Positions 10,561-22,814 of a stretch of DNA of 64,000 bases are shown piece by piece; the first letter of the stretch is position 1, and each line of letters starts with the position of its first letter. The translations under genes and the position numbers were made by a program. The notes beneath the pieces were generated by a model. It had not been told where the DNA came from. It saw only the letters and a list, made by a program, of their open reading frames with translations, and ran no database searches. Source of the DNA: Elgaria multicarinata webbii (taxonomy: Eukaryota > Chordata > Lepidosauria > Squamata > Anguidae). The stretch lies in assembly GCF_023053635.1 (NCBI RefSeq), contig NC_086172.1, forward strand, positions 91,478,181-91,542,180, given 5' to 3'.

Positions 10561-11282
10561 TAAGGTGGCTGGAACTTTTCTTGCTAGCAGGCCAACGATG
10601 GGTAAGAGTGATGCTGACACCATGAGAGGGTTTTTTTTTGCTAAAGCTCAAAACAATTTTTAAAAATTTAATTCTCACCTGCTTCTGATGAGGGATGGTA
10701 ATCTGTTATTTACTTACGGTGCACGGTGCACTCATCAGCACAACTGGAACTTCTAGTCTAGTGACGTAAATGATTGATTAGGGGGCAGTTACATAGGCCT
10801 TGCTGCTACAGCCCCTCACTTCCTTCCTTCTAATGCCCAAGGGCTATTGATTCTTCAAACATTGGAAGACAAAATGTGTGACTGTTTGTGCCTCCCCTCA
10901 CCCCTGCATTAATAAGCCAGGGGCACATAAAACCAGAAGACCAGCCCCTGACTTTTCTTTTTATGCCAGGCCAGGACTGGAGAAACCCAAATTCTTACCC
11001 CTCTAATCTACCTGTGAGGAAAAATGGAGGTGGAGAGAAATGTGTACATCACTCTGAGTTTCTTGCAAGATAATAATAATTTCAAAATGGAAAGGAACAG
11101 AGGCTGATTATTCACTGTGATGACCAAGAAGCCTATGACTAACAAATACAGGAGCTCAAAGAAAAAAACCCACAGAATAATGCTTGGCAGACGCTTAATT
11201 TTATTTTATTTTTTAAAAATCAGATTTATAAACAAAGAGCATGCCGTTAACTTCCTACCCACTAGCCCTTTCCATTACTCAC

Positions 11283-11528
11283 TTGTTTGGTGTTTACAGG
11301 AGTCATGTTTTTGACTGCTGCCATCATAGATTGCTCCTATGTGCCTGTACCAACGCACCACATGGAAATGCTGGTCCAGAGGCGGGCCCGAAAGCTGTCT
11401 GAAAGCTTCCACATCTGCATGTGAAAATGTGAAGCCCTGGATATAACTACGAGTGCTGAGGTACTCGTTCAGAGCCTTCAACCTGGCTTCCTCTTCACTA
11501 ATGCTCAGAATAGAAGTGTAGTCAGAAG
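11283..11528 (-). CDS. CARS1: CARS1 exon 2: GST-C-like N-terminal domain
   Basis: The acceptor is a pyrimidine tract ending TCTTTGCAG and the donor is GTGAGT. The 81 full codons are open and similar to the human CARS1 GST-like segment. The exon is symmetric (phase 1-1), so it is a natural cassette exon. The domain is known to mediate protein contacts in the translation machinery rather than catalysis. Confidence 0.92.
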
Positions 11529-14500
11529 CTGCAAAGACAGAGGCAGATGAGAAGTGGTCAGAACCCCTTGCTGAAAAGCATCCAGAAACAACGCATTCCC
11601 TCAGTCTAGGTGGGGAAAGTGATGTGCACATTAAGGTCTTTATGGTATGGCAGGAGCAGCTGAGCCCCAAACAAACATTAGAGTAGTCTAGGTGGGGAAA
11701 TACTATGAGTCAAAAAGAGTTTTGTGCTAGAACAAAACATGAAAAAACGTCTGGAAGATTTCAGTCTTGGGAACAGTTGTTAATCATGTCATATGTGACA
11801 TGTCCACTACCCTCCAGGCAACCAATCTAGGGCAATCTTACTGCCTCGGATACCTCTTGGTTGACAGCTGGTTGGCCAATGTGTGAAGAGAGTATTGATG
11901 GTCTGATCCAGCATGGATCTTCTTACATCCTCGTGATGTTATTTTTCCCTTTTAGAGAACACAGCTATGTATGGAGAGGTGAACTAGTAAACTTGTAGGC
12001 TGGAATACATATGTAAAAAGCTGTGGCTGTTTATAAAAGTTTGTTTCAAAAGGCATTATAAAGACATGTCTTCCTGATGGCCAGATTATGGAAAATCGTG
12101 GCTTTAGCCCTCAAATATACATGTACATATCACTACTCCAAGGTAGGGAGGTGAAACCCACTACACATTTGGGTGAAATTAAATCAGAGTTGGGTTTCTT
12201 CCCTACCCATACCCAATAACAGCAAAATAGCTCTGGAAACCACCTTCTTAAGTTATGGGAATTAATTTAGCCACTCTTTTGTCTAGATGGAAAGAAGAGA
12301 GTGGCATTTGTTGCAGTAATTTCTAGTATTGGCTCTGGTCCCCAAGGTGATTTCTTTTCTTTTTTTTAAGCCCAGCATGAAGCCCAGTGTTTTTATTATA
12401 CAAAGGATCTGCATACTTCCAAAGAAAGAAGAAATTGAGATGGACCCAGATCCCAATTTGTGTGTAGCATTTTAGGGAAGCAGGGGGTGCTGCTGTGGGA
12501 AGAAGGGGGGCAGAGAAGCCTGCTTCTGCCAACCCAGTTGCACAAGCCTAAACTGGATCCAACCCACTGGCAGAATATAAAGCTAAACATCTACAGGATT
12601 TAAATCATGCTCTAATAATGGGGCAACATTTGTCTAATGAAAGTAACCAAGATATACTTGGCAATACAATGCAGGCTATATAAGATAATCACGACTTATT
12701 TCTCATCATCATGTGTGCTAAACTAGCTGGGTTGGTGGTGAGGAGATAAGGACTGAAAAGAAGAGAAATGGTTGAAATTATCAAGAAAAAGTCAATGCCA
12801 ACGGCAGAGTAGCAAGAAAGATTATGCAGGAGATAAAGCAGAAGAGGAATAAAACATGTTTATTGCAATGCTGAGCCACAGATACGAATGACGCTAAAGA
12901 TTCAGCAACAAAAATATTCACTCTCAAATAAATGCGCTCAGTATGCAAAGTTAAAATGCATCACTAAGCTCCTCAAAAACATCAGCAAGGGGGCATTATA
13001 CTTTTGTATCTGGTCAGGAGGGCGGGGCTCCTGCAGCTTTAACTGTTGTGGTGAAGATGGTATCTCACTGGGTGCTGCATGCCTACAAATGACACCTGCT
13101 GAAATTCCCTTTTCTATATGTCTGTTAAAGATACAGGAGCCCTGTCCTCCTTTCCATACAGTCACCCTAATTTATTGGCTCTCTAGATCAAACTGGCAAT
13201 AGAGTTCTAGGCTCATCTCCGGCACCACAGAAACTAGAAACTTAATCCCAAAGAAAAGGAAAACTATTAGCATTTAAATTAAAGCACTTAGGCCACACCA
13301 AGCTGAAGACGTTGAAGTGAGGCAGGGACATGCATCCAACAAGCCCTATACAAGGCATCCTGTCTGCTCATAAGAGAGCCAGAAGTGTAGTGGCACACAA
13401 GCCCCAACCCAAATATCTCACTGTGTGCAAGGGCTCCTCCTTAAAGACCTTTGGGTGTTTAGCACTAAGGTCAAAAGGGGTTGTAAGCATGTTCAGCAGG
13501 GTTTCCAGTTGTGGGGAGGCATGTAAGCATGTTCACAAAGATATTAAGCCCTCAGGCTAAGGAGCCTGCACACATGGGGGTGTTGGGGTGGGGCTGGCAT
13601 GCACTGCTGCACCTCTACACATTATTAGCCCTCACATATGCAAATAAGGCTTACAGAGATTGTAGTTTATTTTCAACACGTACTCGACCTGAGGTCTGCC
13701 AATAGCATGGAATCACTGTTGGATTTCTTAAACCCAAGGATTGAGAAATTTATATTAAGGCTGCTATTTAATGGAGTGGCGGGCCACAGAAATAGATGTG
13801 GTGGCTTTCTAGGTGACCCACAGGCCCCGGGTCAGCTAATGTTCATTTCCTAAATAACCAAAATTCCTCCTGAAGACATTTACTCATCCTTTAATCATAC
13901 ACCAGATAGCCAGTTCAAATAACTTTAATTACAGTGCCTAAAGCATGTCAACATTATTCATAAAAAATACATATTTGAGGACTACATCTAAGCTATTAAT
14001 TTCTTCTGGATAACTATCACTAGCCTTTACTGCATGCATTCTTCCTAAAATACATATTTGGAGTGAAAACTATATAGACAAAGAGGCACAAGGTATACAT
14101 TAAGTGCTTCAAGAGAGGAAAGAGCTCAAAGGTTGTGTCTGTCTAGAAAAGAAGAAAACCCAGCGCATTCTTCAACCTTTTCAGATCCAGGACTCACCAA
14201 CTGCCCCAACCTGGGACTGTTGAGCTTCCTGGTTCTTAGCACGATTTATGTGAGCTGATTACACAGGAGGAGAGGTGCAACATGGTGAAAAACCCTGCTG
14301 TATCCCAGGGCTCCTTTAAAAGCTTGAATCAAGGAGGCACCTCCCTCTCTGGCATGTGTGCAAAGGAAGGGAGGGGAAGTCTTGTTTTCCTTGGTTAACT
14401 TGTGCTGTACTGTTTCCTCGCAGCACCCAGGAAAGCCAGGACTTACTTCTGAGTAGATGCAAGATCGTGCTATAAAGCTGCAACCCTAGGCACACTTACT

Positions 14501-17500
14501 TGGGGGTAAGCCCCACTGAACATAATTGGACTTACTTATGAGTAGACATAAGATCACATTGTAAGTATGTAACCCACAGTACACTTACTTGGGAGTAAGC
14601 CCCACTGAACTTAAAAGGATGCTCTTGGTGGAGTGGGGAATCAGATCAGCCTCCTTATGTGGCAGGGAAGTATTTTACCCTCTTCTCCCTTGATCGCAGA
14701 CATGGGAAAAGCCTTCCTCAGCAAGTTGATAACGCAACCCCAGCTTTATACATTGCCAATTTCATGCCCTTCGGGTTTATTCCAGCTTTTCTCTGATCTA
14801 TTTTAAAATGGAATAAGGGGGGAAACCACAGGAGATGTCCTGGCAGATACCGACGTCGTCAAAAGGATCCGCAAACCTCCGTGAGTGGCCAGTCATGAAC
14901 ATACTTTAATTTGCTCACATCAATAAGCCCTACATCTGTAATAGTCACACCAAACAGGTAATGTGAATAAGTGCAAGATTTCTCGCTCTTAGAAGACAGC
15001 TGCCAAATTCTCACTTCTACACAAGTATTAAGAGTAAAGCAGCCCTACCTATGCATTTAGACACTCATGCTGTCACACAGTCTTTAAAAACATCAACCAG
15101 ACAATACTAAATAGTGGTACTACCTGTGTGATACATCACTTGAAAACCAGAGGCCTAGTAAGAGGTTTGGCTGATGCAACACAGAGACCATAAAAACATA
15201 GCAGTACACTTAGCCTTTCACACAACATGGCTAAGACTTTTCTCAAACGTGGCCAGGGATATATCAAAAGCCATGGCTCTACACTGTGAGTCACAAGGAG
15301 AGCCCCGTGTTTTGGACTTGCTACCACATACAGGCAGAGCTACACCCTGTGTTTCCATAATCTTCCACATTATACATGCAGAGCATATGAGATTACAATT
15401 CGACTCATCAGTCAAAAAACTATTGGCAGCATCACGAACAACACTTAACACTTCACTAAGAACAGGAAAGAAATTATTTGGCAAAGCATTTACAGATTCT
15501 AATGCAAGTTATATCACAGGATCTATAAAAGCAGCAAGGCCATCATTTTATTCGACAAGCTATAGGAATCAGCACAGGTAAGTTATCTGCAGCAATTCAG
15601 ATGTAACAACACTGCATTTCAAGTTCCTCAAGGGAGTTAGAGTCATAATAGAACCTGGTGAACTCAGGTGGCATAGAGGATGCAAACCTTTTAAGAAATG
15701 TATTAAAATATTTATAGCCCACCTTTTTGTTTAAGAACGCTCAAGACAGCTTACAAGAAATTTCAAAACAATCAAACATCACAAAAGAATAAACCATTTT
15801 AAAAGGATAGGACAGCAGGTTTTACAAACTTCTGTGTGTTTTCATTAAGTATTTTCTTCTGCAAAGAGGAGTGGATGGCTTAGTTGGCTAGCATGTGCTC
15901 AAGTGTTTATCATTATATAAATTTATATCCCACTTTGTAGTAAATAATCACTGGTTGATCACAACCATTCTGGCTGGATGACTCCTCAGGGAAAGCCTGC
16001 CTGAAGGTCTTGAGCGGATGTCTAAAGATCACCGTGGAAGATATCTGCCTAATGTCAATGGGAGGGCGGGTGCTGTGTCTGTTATAAACATCAGAGTGCT
16101 GCAGTAAAGTTTTGTATGGTACTAACCAGACTGGAAAGAGATTTCAGGATACACCGAATACTTTTGGTGCCAGCTTTGCTCCGATTCCTGTTTGTCAGCA
16201 TCAGACTTTTAGTGTCAGATGTCTGGGTGCTTAAGACTTTTCAGGTGCTGTCCTTGCATAAGTACTGATATCAGATGCATTACATCCATAGAACATAATG
16301 CTTTACATGTTGTGCCATAATAATCCCTTAAAAAATTGTTGCTTGTAACCTTTTTTCAATTGCCTGGCTTCCCTCTTTTGTGGAGATGTATCCTTTTGCA
16401 TGTCATGACCTGTACTTAAGGCCAGTAATGGGAGGGGAATGCCACCCACCCCTTTTGTGTACGATAATGCCACTAGAGCTGTTCCATAGAGGAACAGATA
16501 TGTAAAGAGACTTGACAGTTCAACAGTTAATTTCTTCACTATCCTTATTGCCATTTTTGTAGCACTTTGTTTACAGGAGGGATGGGCAAAAACCATCTCC
16601 AGATGTTTTGGACTTCAGCTCCCAGATTCCTGACCATTAGCTGTGCTGGCAGGGGTTTCTGGGAGTTGAAGCCCAAAGTATCTGCAGATCTACCTTCTGC
16701 CCATCCTTGGTTTAAAGCACAGAGTGCTTTGCTGACTTCCCATGAGAACTCTATCATTCCTTGCTATCATTTCTACTATCATTCCATTGCTATCATTCCT
16801 ACTTGAAACCTGATTTGCCAGATATAATCCAGTGTGCAGATTATGATCCCAAGTACCATATTCTGCCATTGAATATATCCTATACTGATTCAAGTGTGGC
16901 TCCTTAGGGTAGCTAAAACCCTAAATCCCAATCTTCTTCCATCCACACAGACACTTTTCCTTTCATCCTCTCTGGCTCCCCACTCCCAGCCTTTAGCCTG
17001 GGAGTAGGGAATACAGTGTCCTGGCAATAAAATTGCAACTATGGGGGAGTAATTTTATTGTACTGTGATTTTTTAAATTATCGGATGCCAGGTCAGCATA
17101 CATTAGGATGAACAGCAGTCTAGAATTTTAAAAACTTAAATAAATGAATAACAGACACAAAAATGAGAAAGAATTGTGCATTCCTGTAAATGGCAACCTG
17201 AAAGTGCAGAAGAGCTCCGTATCACTAGCACTGATTCTGGTGAAGAGGTAGTTGCATTAATAATTTTCAGGGCTATCACACAGCAAGATCTACTGATATT
17301 TGGTTTTCTTTCTTTCTAACTGAAATGTAGCCCCTGGAGACTAAGAATTCAATTGCCACAGGGTGGAGATTGTTTAAGCATTTCCCCCTGTGCAGGTACA
17401 GCAAACAATAGGCTGAGTAGTTTGACTCATGTTTTTCTTCCTTTCAGAGGAACAAGCTACTTCCCCTTTCCACTCAAGGGAACTTTTGTTGGCAAGATAA

Positions 17501-20500
17501 AAATTAATACTAGGCAACGATTTTCTTAGGTTACATATTCTTTGAAATGACAATCCAGTTAGACAATATCCAAGTTTTACTTTCGGTTTTAGTTTTGCAT
17601 TTGCAAGGGGAGAACTTAAAAGAGGCTGCAATCCCAATGGAAACCATTGCTCAGGGAGTGTTTAAAATGCTGTATAAAAGAGGGGGAGCAAGAATCCTTT
17701 TATAAATTAGTAGGAGAACCATCAAAGCTTATTTTCTTTGATACAATAATATTTTGATGAAAGTTGAAAAAACAACACAGCATGGTGGATGCATACATAC
17801 AAATGGGTATGATATTGGGAGTTGACGTCAAACACATCTAGAGGGTGTCAAGTTGGGGGAAATTGGCTTAATCCGTTTTATTATGTCCTGCTCCCTGAAT
17901 TCATTTCTCCCCATGTTGTGTCAAAGCCAAATTAATTAACTGCTACTCCTGTTAGGTATTCTCTGTGTGTGGGTGTGGATTTTGTGATGGATTTAAATTG
18001 TTGTTTAATACCATTTGTGGATTTAAATCGGCAATCTTGCAAAAAACAGGTATACATAAAATAAATATTTAGAAAAATAATTCTTCAGTTTTTGCAGACA
18101 ATATAGGCAAGTATAGTGGGTGGTCATAAAGAGCTTCTCACTAGTGGCACCCCGGCTGTGGGAACTTCTTGCCCACGATTGCAAGGTGAATCCTCCCTGC
18201 TGTCTTTAGGCAGCAGGGAAACACTTATCACAAAGAACATTCAGTTAGGTTTTGCTGGAAATTTTGTATTCTTGATTATTGTATGGTGATCTTACTGGTA
18301 TGGTGATTTTACTGGCCTGGATCTTAAGTTGCTCTTTTGCTCACAAAGTGTGATTTTTACCAATTCCTCCCTCCATCTGCAGAGCTGCCTCAATATTTCA
18401 CTCCATTCCAATCACACACATCCTGTATCTTCAAAACTAGAGTTTCAGGGTGTATAGAGGGCTGCAAAGGGAAGGCGGAGGCAGAAAAGCCCTGTTCTGT
18501 TCCATTTACAGAAGTGAAATCAGGATCATAGCCAAAGAGCTTGCATTATTTTCATGTTATATTTTATTGGGAATCATTCAGTGAACTTTGCTATGTAGCA
18601 TTACAGAAGTTTGAAATAAGCTTGGCCATGTCACAAATTCTCAAGCTAGCCTACCTCACAGAGTTGTTGTAAGGCTAAAAATAAGATGATTCCACCTATA
18701 TCATCTCGAACTCCTGGGAGTACAAATATGATAATATTTTATCCCAGAGAGCTTCAGCTGTGGAGCAGTATATAAATGTAATAAATAAATAAATAAAATA
18801 ATTAATGTGTTATTCACAAGATTAACTCCCTCATGGCATCTGAAACATAAGTGACCCAAGATCGCCTGGTAGCACAAACATGTTTAGATACAATGCAAAA
18901 TGGGATGCAATATAATAAACCTTTTCTTTTTTAATTAATGATTCTATACATTTACTTTTAATTATATGTTTACATAGTAATGCTAAGGTTTAGATTTAAG
19001 AACCTGAACTATGTGCTCATTTAATGAGACAAAGAATGAAAGAGAAAAACAGCTGGGAATAATTCAACAAAACATTTTATTATACACAGGGCTTGAAATG
19101 TATTTCAGATCCTTAGGGACAAGCAATGAGCACTTACAGAACTCAGCCCCACTGAGTCAAGAGGTCTTACTTCCAATTAAGTCTGCATAGGATTACAGGC
19201 TCCCAAATAATGTTCTTCAACCCGGGTTAGAAATTCTCATCTTTCTGTGTAAAGATAATTGTTTAGCCAGCAGACACTTCCGTTCCCATGAGTAGCAAGA
19301 TAGTTTCCAACTATTGTAATCAAAGAAGATAACACAGGGAAGAGGGCGAAACACATGATGTATGAGACTGATAAAGCTATCATCCTGCAGGCTATGTATT
19401 GCATGGTTTGGTGGTCACTCCTGAAGACTGGCAGTTGCCTCTAACTACACAAACCACACTTTGCAGAGAACTTGACTTGCTAATTCAGGGGTGGGCAAGT
19501 TGTAGCCCTCCAAATATTGTTAGACTGCTAGGCACAATAATAGTCAATGGTAATAAAGGTTGATGGAGTTGCAGACCAACCACATCTGAAGGGACATATG
19601 CTCCCTCATTCCTCTGCTAGTTTATTAGCATAAGTGCTCCTGAGAAACTGACATTTCCAAAACAACATTCTAATATAACTCTAGAGCCGGCTCTGTGATA
19701 ACAAAAAAGGCAGAGGCACATTCATCTTCATAACATGCTGTCTGCATGCTGAACCTGGCAGGGCACTGACATGGTATGGTAACTGGTCGCAAAGACAGGT
19801 CACAAGTTAGCCTGATGCCTATTCCTATTTTTAAAAACAAGGCCGGCTGTTGTTTTAAAGCAGACATCCAGCCGTAGTTTACATGAAGGGGCGACTGCAC
19901 AAAGGGAGCCAAGCAGCCTTCATTAGATAAATATGTCCAGTCAGTTAGGAAGTGACCATGACCTTATTTTCCCAAACTGGCATGTTTTAATCCGCAGGCC
20001 CAGTTGTTGATAAGTTTTCACATGCCACTACTGATGGGGTTGTTTGGGGTTTCTTCCCCTGGCCCCATACAATTGACATCAAGGTATTTGGCTTACCTTC
20101 ACATGAACTAAATTAAGTCCCACTAATCCCAAAATACAAACGATACTGGGGACTTTTCCTGGTATCTTGCATAGAAGAAAACATTAGAATTCAGTAACAA
20201 GCCCAGGTTTTAACAGGGCATCTGGTGACCTGAGCAAGACCACATTGTAACACTAGCAATGCTTTGGAATTGTGATGTGTTAGTTTTAATAGCGCACTAT
20301 TATCACAACACAACAATAATACTGTGGGATCCATTCAGACTATTATCTCAATACAGTCAAATGCAAATAGCTATCCTACACACATTATTAGCTAAATCTA
20401 TTTAGGGAATGCTGGGAATTGTAGGACTTTTTCAGTCTAAACATGCATAGGATTGAACCTTGAATCTACTTATTTTGAGCCTTTTCCTGCAGAGGACAAG

Positions 20501-21741
20501 ATATAATAAAATTTCTCCTTAATTGATAGTATTCTAATTGATAGTGTTTTACAATTATCATAATAAATCATAAAAGGCCACATTTGTAATACTGTGTACA
20601 GTTCTAGTCATCTCATTTCAAGATTGATATCATAACACTAGAAGTCTAAAGCATCTGAGGTGTTTTAATTTAGGAAAAAGATGAAGGGGGCATGATAGAG
20701 TTTATAACATTATGAATGGGATGGAGAAAATGAACTCTGGGTCACCTAGATCCTGTCAATAGATCCAGAACAGGCAAAGGGAAGTACCATTTCACACAAC
20801 AGATAGTCCTGCAATGCTTGGAGTTTACTGCCGAAGAAAGGGGTAATACTCACTGCTTTAGACAGACCTATTTTCCCTGAAAGCTAACAACACTTATTAG
20901 TCATATTAGAACTAAATGGAACCTCCTAATTCAGATGCAGCATACTTCTGAATTCCCAGTTACCAAGGAGACAAGTCCTTGTGGGCTTCCCAGGAACAAT
21001 CTGGTTCGCCACTATGGGAAACATGACGCTAGAGTAGATGCACTTTCGATTTCTCACATTCTTACAATGCCCGCATTTCATAGCTTCCGAGTATTGCTAA
21101 GCCCTTTTTCAAAGGGGAAAAAAAAAAGATACTGAGAAGTTCCTTGCTACCTGCGAGGTAAAGCTCAAGGCTTTCCTGGGATCGAAACCCAGTGAGCATT
21201 CCCAACCCTGCATCACTACGCCCGTGAGTCACAACAGAGACTACTTCAAGACAACAACACTGTACCACGATAGGATCACCCTAATATCTCTGCACCAGCA
21301 TAACAAAGTGGCGCAGCATCAGATCCCCTAAGATCGCAGTACTGACTAAGGGACCATCAGCGTCTAGTAGGACACGATAAGGTAAGGCTTCCCCAACCGG
21401 GTGCCCTCCAGATGTTTGGGCTACAACTCCCATCAACACCAGGCAGCCCGTTAAGGATGATGGGAGCTGTCGCCCAAAACATCTGGACGGCACCAGGTTG
21501 GGGAAGGCGCCTTGGATTGGTGGCGCCTAAACGTAGAATCCAGGAACAAGGCGCCCAGTGTTGGGAATCACACTATATGGGCTACTAGTCCTCTTCGACC
21601 ATTAGGCGATCGCGGCATCGCTCTACATGACATGGCAATGGAACGCCGTGACGCCCCTCCTCACGCCCAGCCCCGATCTCTTTTTTAAAGAGCCACCTCG
21701 TCCGGAACCCCAAGAACGCCGAGCTCACCGGCAGCTGCCAT
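11283..21741 (-). CDS. CARS1: CARS1 5' part: cysteinyl-tRNA synthetase, exons 1-2 (partial gene)
   Basis: Cytoplasmic cysteinyl-tRNA synthetase charges tRNA-Cys with cysteine. Two coding exons are visible: exon 1 (21729-21741, 13 nt) and exon 2 (11283-11528, 246 nt). Together they give residues 1-86: M-A-A-A, then [16 protein letters not shown] and the GST-C-like segment with [27 protein letters not shown] and [13 protein letters not shown]. This closely matches my memory of the N-terminal extension of the human long isoform, which resembles the eEF1B GST-like domain. Exon 1 ends in phase 1 and exon 2 restores the frame (G plus CT gives Ala). Exon 2 is itself phase 1 to phase 1, so it can be skipped without a shift, which fits the known alternative splicing of this domain. 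The catalytic HIGH/KMSKS exons are not in the window, so intron 2 exceeds 11.2 kb. An intron-bearing 5' end in a CpG island argues against a retrocopy. Confidence 0.9.
11529..12980. other. CARS1 intron 1, left part
   Basis: No exon was recognised. A stretch near 11860-11940 (GGTCTGATCCAGCATGGATC) belongs to the LINE 3' UTR family also seen near 46250 and 56400. Confidence 0.5.
12985..13170. repeat. Palindromic repeat, copy A
   Basis: Contains GGGGCTCCTGCAGCTTTAAC and AGATACAGGAGCCCTGTCCT in inverted order. It shares both arms with the larger copy at 45052-45375, so the two define a MITE-like family. Confidence 0.6.
13200..15130. other. CARS1 intron 1, repeats only
   Basis: Two tandem-like copies of a reptile repeat lie at about 14470-14615 (GTAAGCCCCACTGAAC twice). 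Fragments with the same motif occur near 19145, 40250, 59390 and 59750. No gene was recognised. Confidence 0.5.
15150..15590 (+). mobile_element. Possible gag-like fossil fragment
   Basis: An open stretch of about 135 codons resembles gag-type coding of tyrosine-recombinase retroelements only loosely ([21 protein letters not shown]). No polymerase or terminal repeats are attached, so if it is such a relic it is a broken fragment. It is not a recognised host exon. Confidence 0.3.
15690..16560. other. CARS1 intron 1 with LINE tails
   Basis: A reversed LINE tail lies at 15700-15770 (TTTATAGCCCACCTTTTTG). The rest is unremarkable. Confidence 0.45.
16575..16712. repeat. Palindromic MITE-like repeat (AACTCCCAT family)
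   Basis: TTTTGGACTTCAGCTCCCAG and its inverse TTTCTGGGAGTTGAAGCCCA flank a short loop. Same family as 1843-1970. Confidence 0.6.
16900..18130. other. CARS1 intron 1, nothing recognised
   Basis: AT-rich DNA with short shadow frames only. Confidence 0.45.
18640..18805 (+). repeat. LINE/SINE-type 3' tail
   Basis: CCTCACAGAGTTGTTGTAAG is followed by CCCAGAGAGCTTCAGC and an ATAAATAAATAAATAAA tail, a common 3' end in reptile retroposons. Confidence 0.5.
19488..19612. repeat. Degraded palindromic MITE-like repeat
   Basis: The left arm CAAGTTGTAGCCCTCCAAAT and right arm GTTGCAGACCAACCACATCT fit the family at 1843-1970 with more change. Confidence 0.45.
20570..20880 (+). mobile_element. CR1/L3-type LINE relic
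   Basis: ACTGTGTACAGTTCTAGTCA, CATGATAGAGTTTATAACAT and AATGGGATGGAGAAAATGAA follow the order seen in CR1/L3 3' regions, strongly decayed. Confidence 0.55.
21378..21510. repeat. Palindromic MITE-like repeat beside the CARS1 promoter
   Basis: The clearest copy of this family: CTTCCCCAACCGGGTGCCCT at the left pairs with GGCACCAGGTTGGGGAAGGC at the right, about 220 bases upstream of the CARS1 start. Confidence 0.7.
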
Positions 21742-21960
21742 CCCGGCTCTTCCCTTCCTCCTCAGTCGCTTGTCAGCCGCCGCGCTACCTCACAGGCTGA
21801 TGCAACCAACAGCGTGTCCGGAAGGGCAGCTCCGCCTCGAATCGTCACTTCCGCCAGGCGCGGGGTAGCCAGGCAACGCGTGGAAGCGTCTCTGCGGGCG
21901 AAACAGAGTCACGTGGCCGCCGCCATGATAGCCCAACTTTCGCTCCGGCTGTGCTTACTG
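21600..21960 (-). promoter_or_regulatory. CpG island promoter of CARS1
   Basis: This block is rich in CG dinucleotides, unlike the AT-rich surroundings, and contains CARS1 exon 1. No TATA box is evident. A second ATG on the plus strand near 21925 is followed by a short open stretch and a possible GTAAAA donor, so divergent transcription is possible. No downstream plus-strand exon could be recognised. Confidence 0.7.
21729..21741 (-). CDS. CARS1: CARS1 exon 1 (coding part)
   Basis: The start codon on the minus strand is followed by GCAGCTGCCG and then a GTGAGC donor. The 13 coding bases end in phase 1 and join exon 2 in frame. The exon sits in a CpG-rich block, as expected for a housekeeping synthetase promoter. 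The assignment rests on the frame match with exon 2, because four residues alone carry no family signal. Confidence 0.8.
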
Positions 21961-21989
21961 ACCAGGACTGGTAAAACGCCATTCTCGGT

Positions 21990-22400
21990 TGTTGTTGTTG
22001 TTTTTCTCTTTGTGGGGGCAATTTCAGGGTTTTGTTCGTGTATGCACAAGAGTATAGCAGCTTTCCTTTCTCACCCAGTTAGAGCTGACTATTCAGAGTA
22101 AACGTTGTTGTTTTTGACCTGCATTGTAAGCTTAAAGGGAAAGTGACATGCCGTCCTCAGAAGCCAGGAGACGACACGCTATTGCACAGAAAAGCCATAA
22201 TGTGCAATACCAGGGGAGGCGGAGGGGTCACTCAGGCTGTGCTCCTTGGTGCAATAACAAGAGTGTTAAAAAAATTACCCGAGAGTATCTGTATTTTCAT
22301 CTGAGAAACGTTGGAAGGTATGACTCCCGCGATACCACACGGCCCACTTGCGTGGAACCGACTCTTCAGCTGGGCTCATCCTAAATCAGCATTTTACATT
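21990..22400. other. Intergenic, nothing recognised
   Basis: Between the CARS1 promoter and a microsatellite. Plus-strand frames here show no family likeness. Confidence 0.4.
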
Positions 22401-22410
22401 AGTTCAGACT

Positions 22411-22412
22411 CC

Positions 22413-22465
<53 letters not shown>

Positions 22466-22486
22466 TTATTTATTTATTTATTTATA
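22411..22486. repeat. TTA / TTTA microsatellite
   Basis: About 17 TTA units followed by TTTA units. The adjacent ATAGCACCATCAATGTACAT is the inverse of the retroposon tail at 27810-27840, so the repeat is the poly-A-like tail of such an element. Confidence 0.85.
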
Positions 22487-22814
22487 TAGCACCATCAATG
22501 TACATGGTGCTAAGCATGACAGTAGCCCAAAAGCTAAAATCCTATTATAAGGTCCTTCTCAAAGGGGGAGGCCCCTTCTCTATGGAAAATTAGGTATTGT
22601 CCTTTCATGAAGAACTTCCAATTATCATGTCTGAATCCTAAGTTTTAGAATCAACTTAGCAATGTAAAGCCAGATAGACCTCTAAGTTTAAAGTAGTTTT
22701 AACAAATATTTTCTGTTTGGAGTAGTATGTTCTCTTCAATACTTCTCAATCTTACCTATTTTTTTAAAAAAAAATCTACTTGAATTCATGTGCTCTAGTC
22801 TGGTGTGAGATTTA

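Noticed and set aside
22311-22593. Frames with long Tyr or Ile runs near 22.4 kb and near 27.8 kb
   Set aside because: They are translations of TTA/TAA microsatellites.
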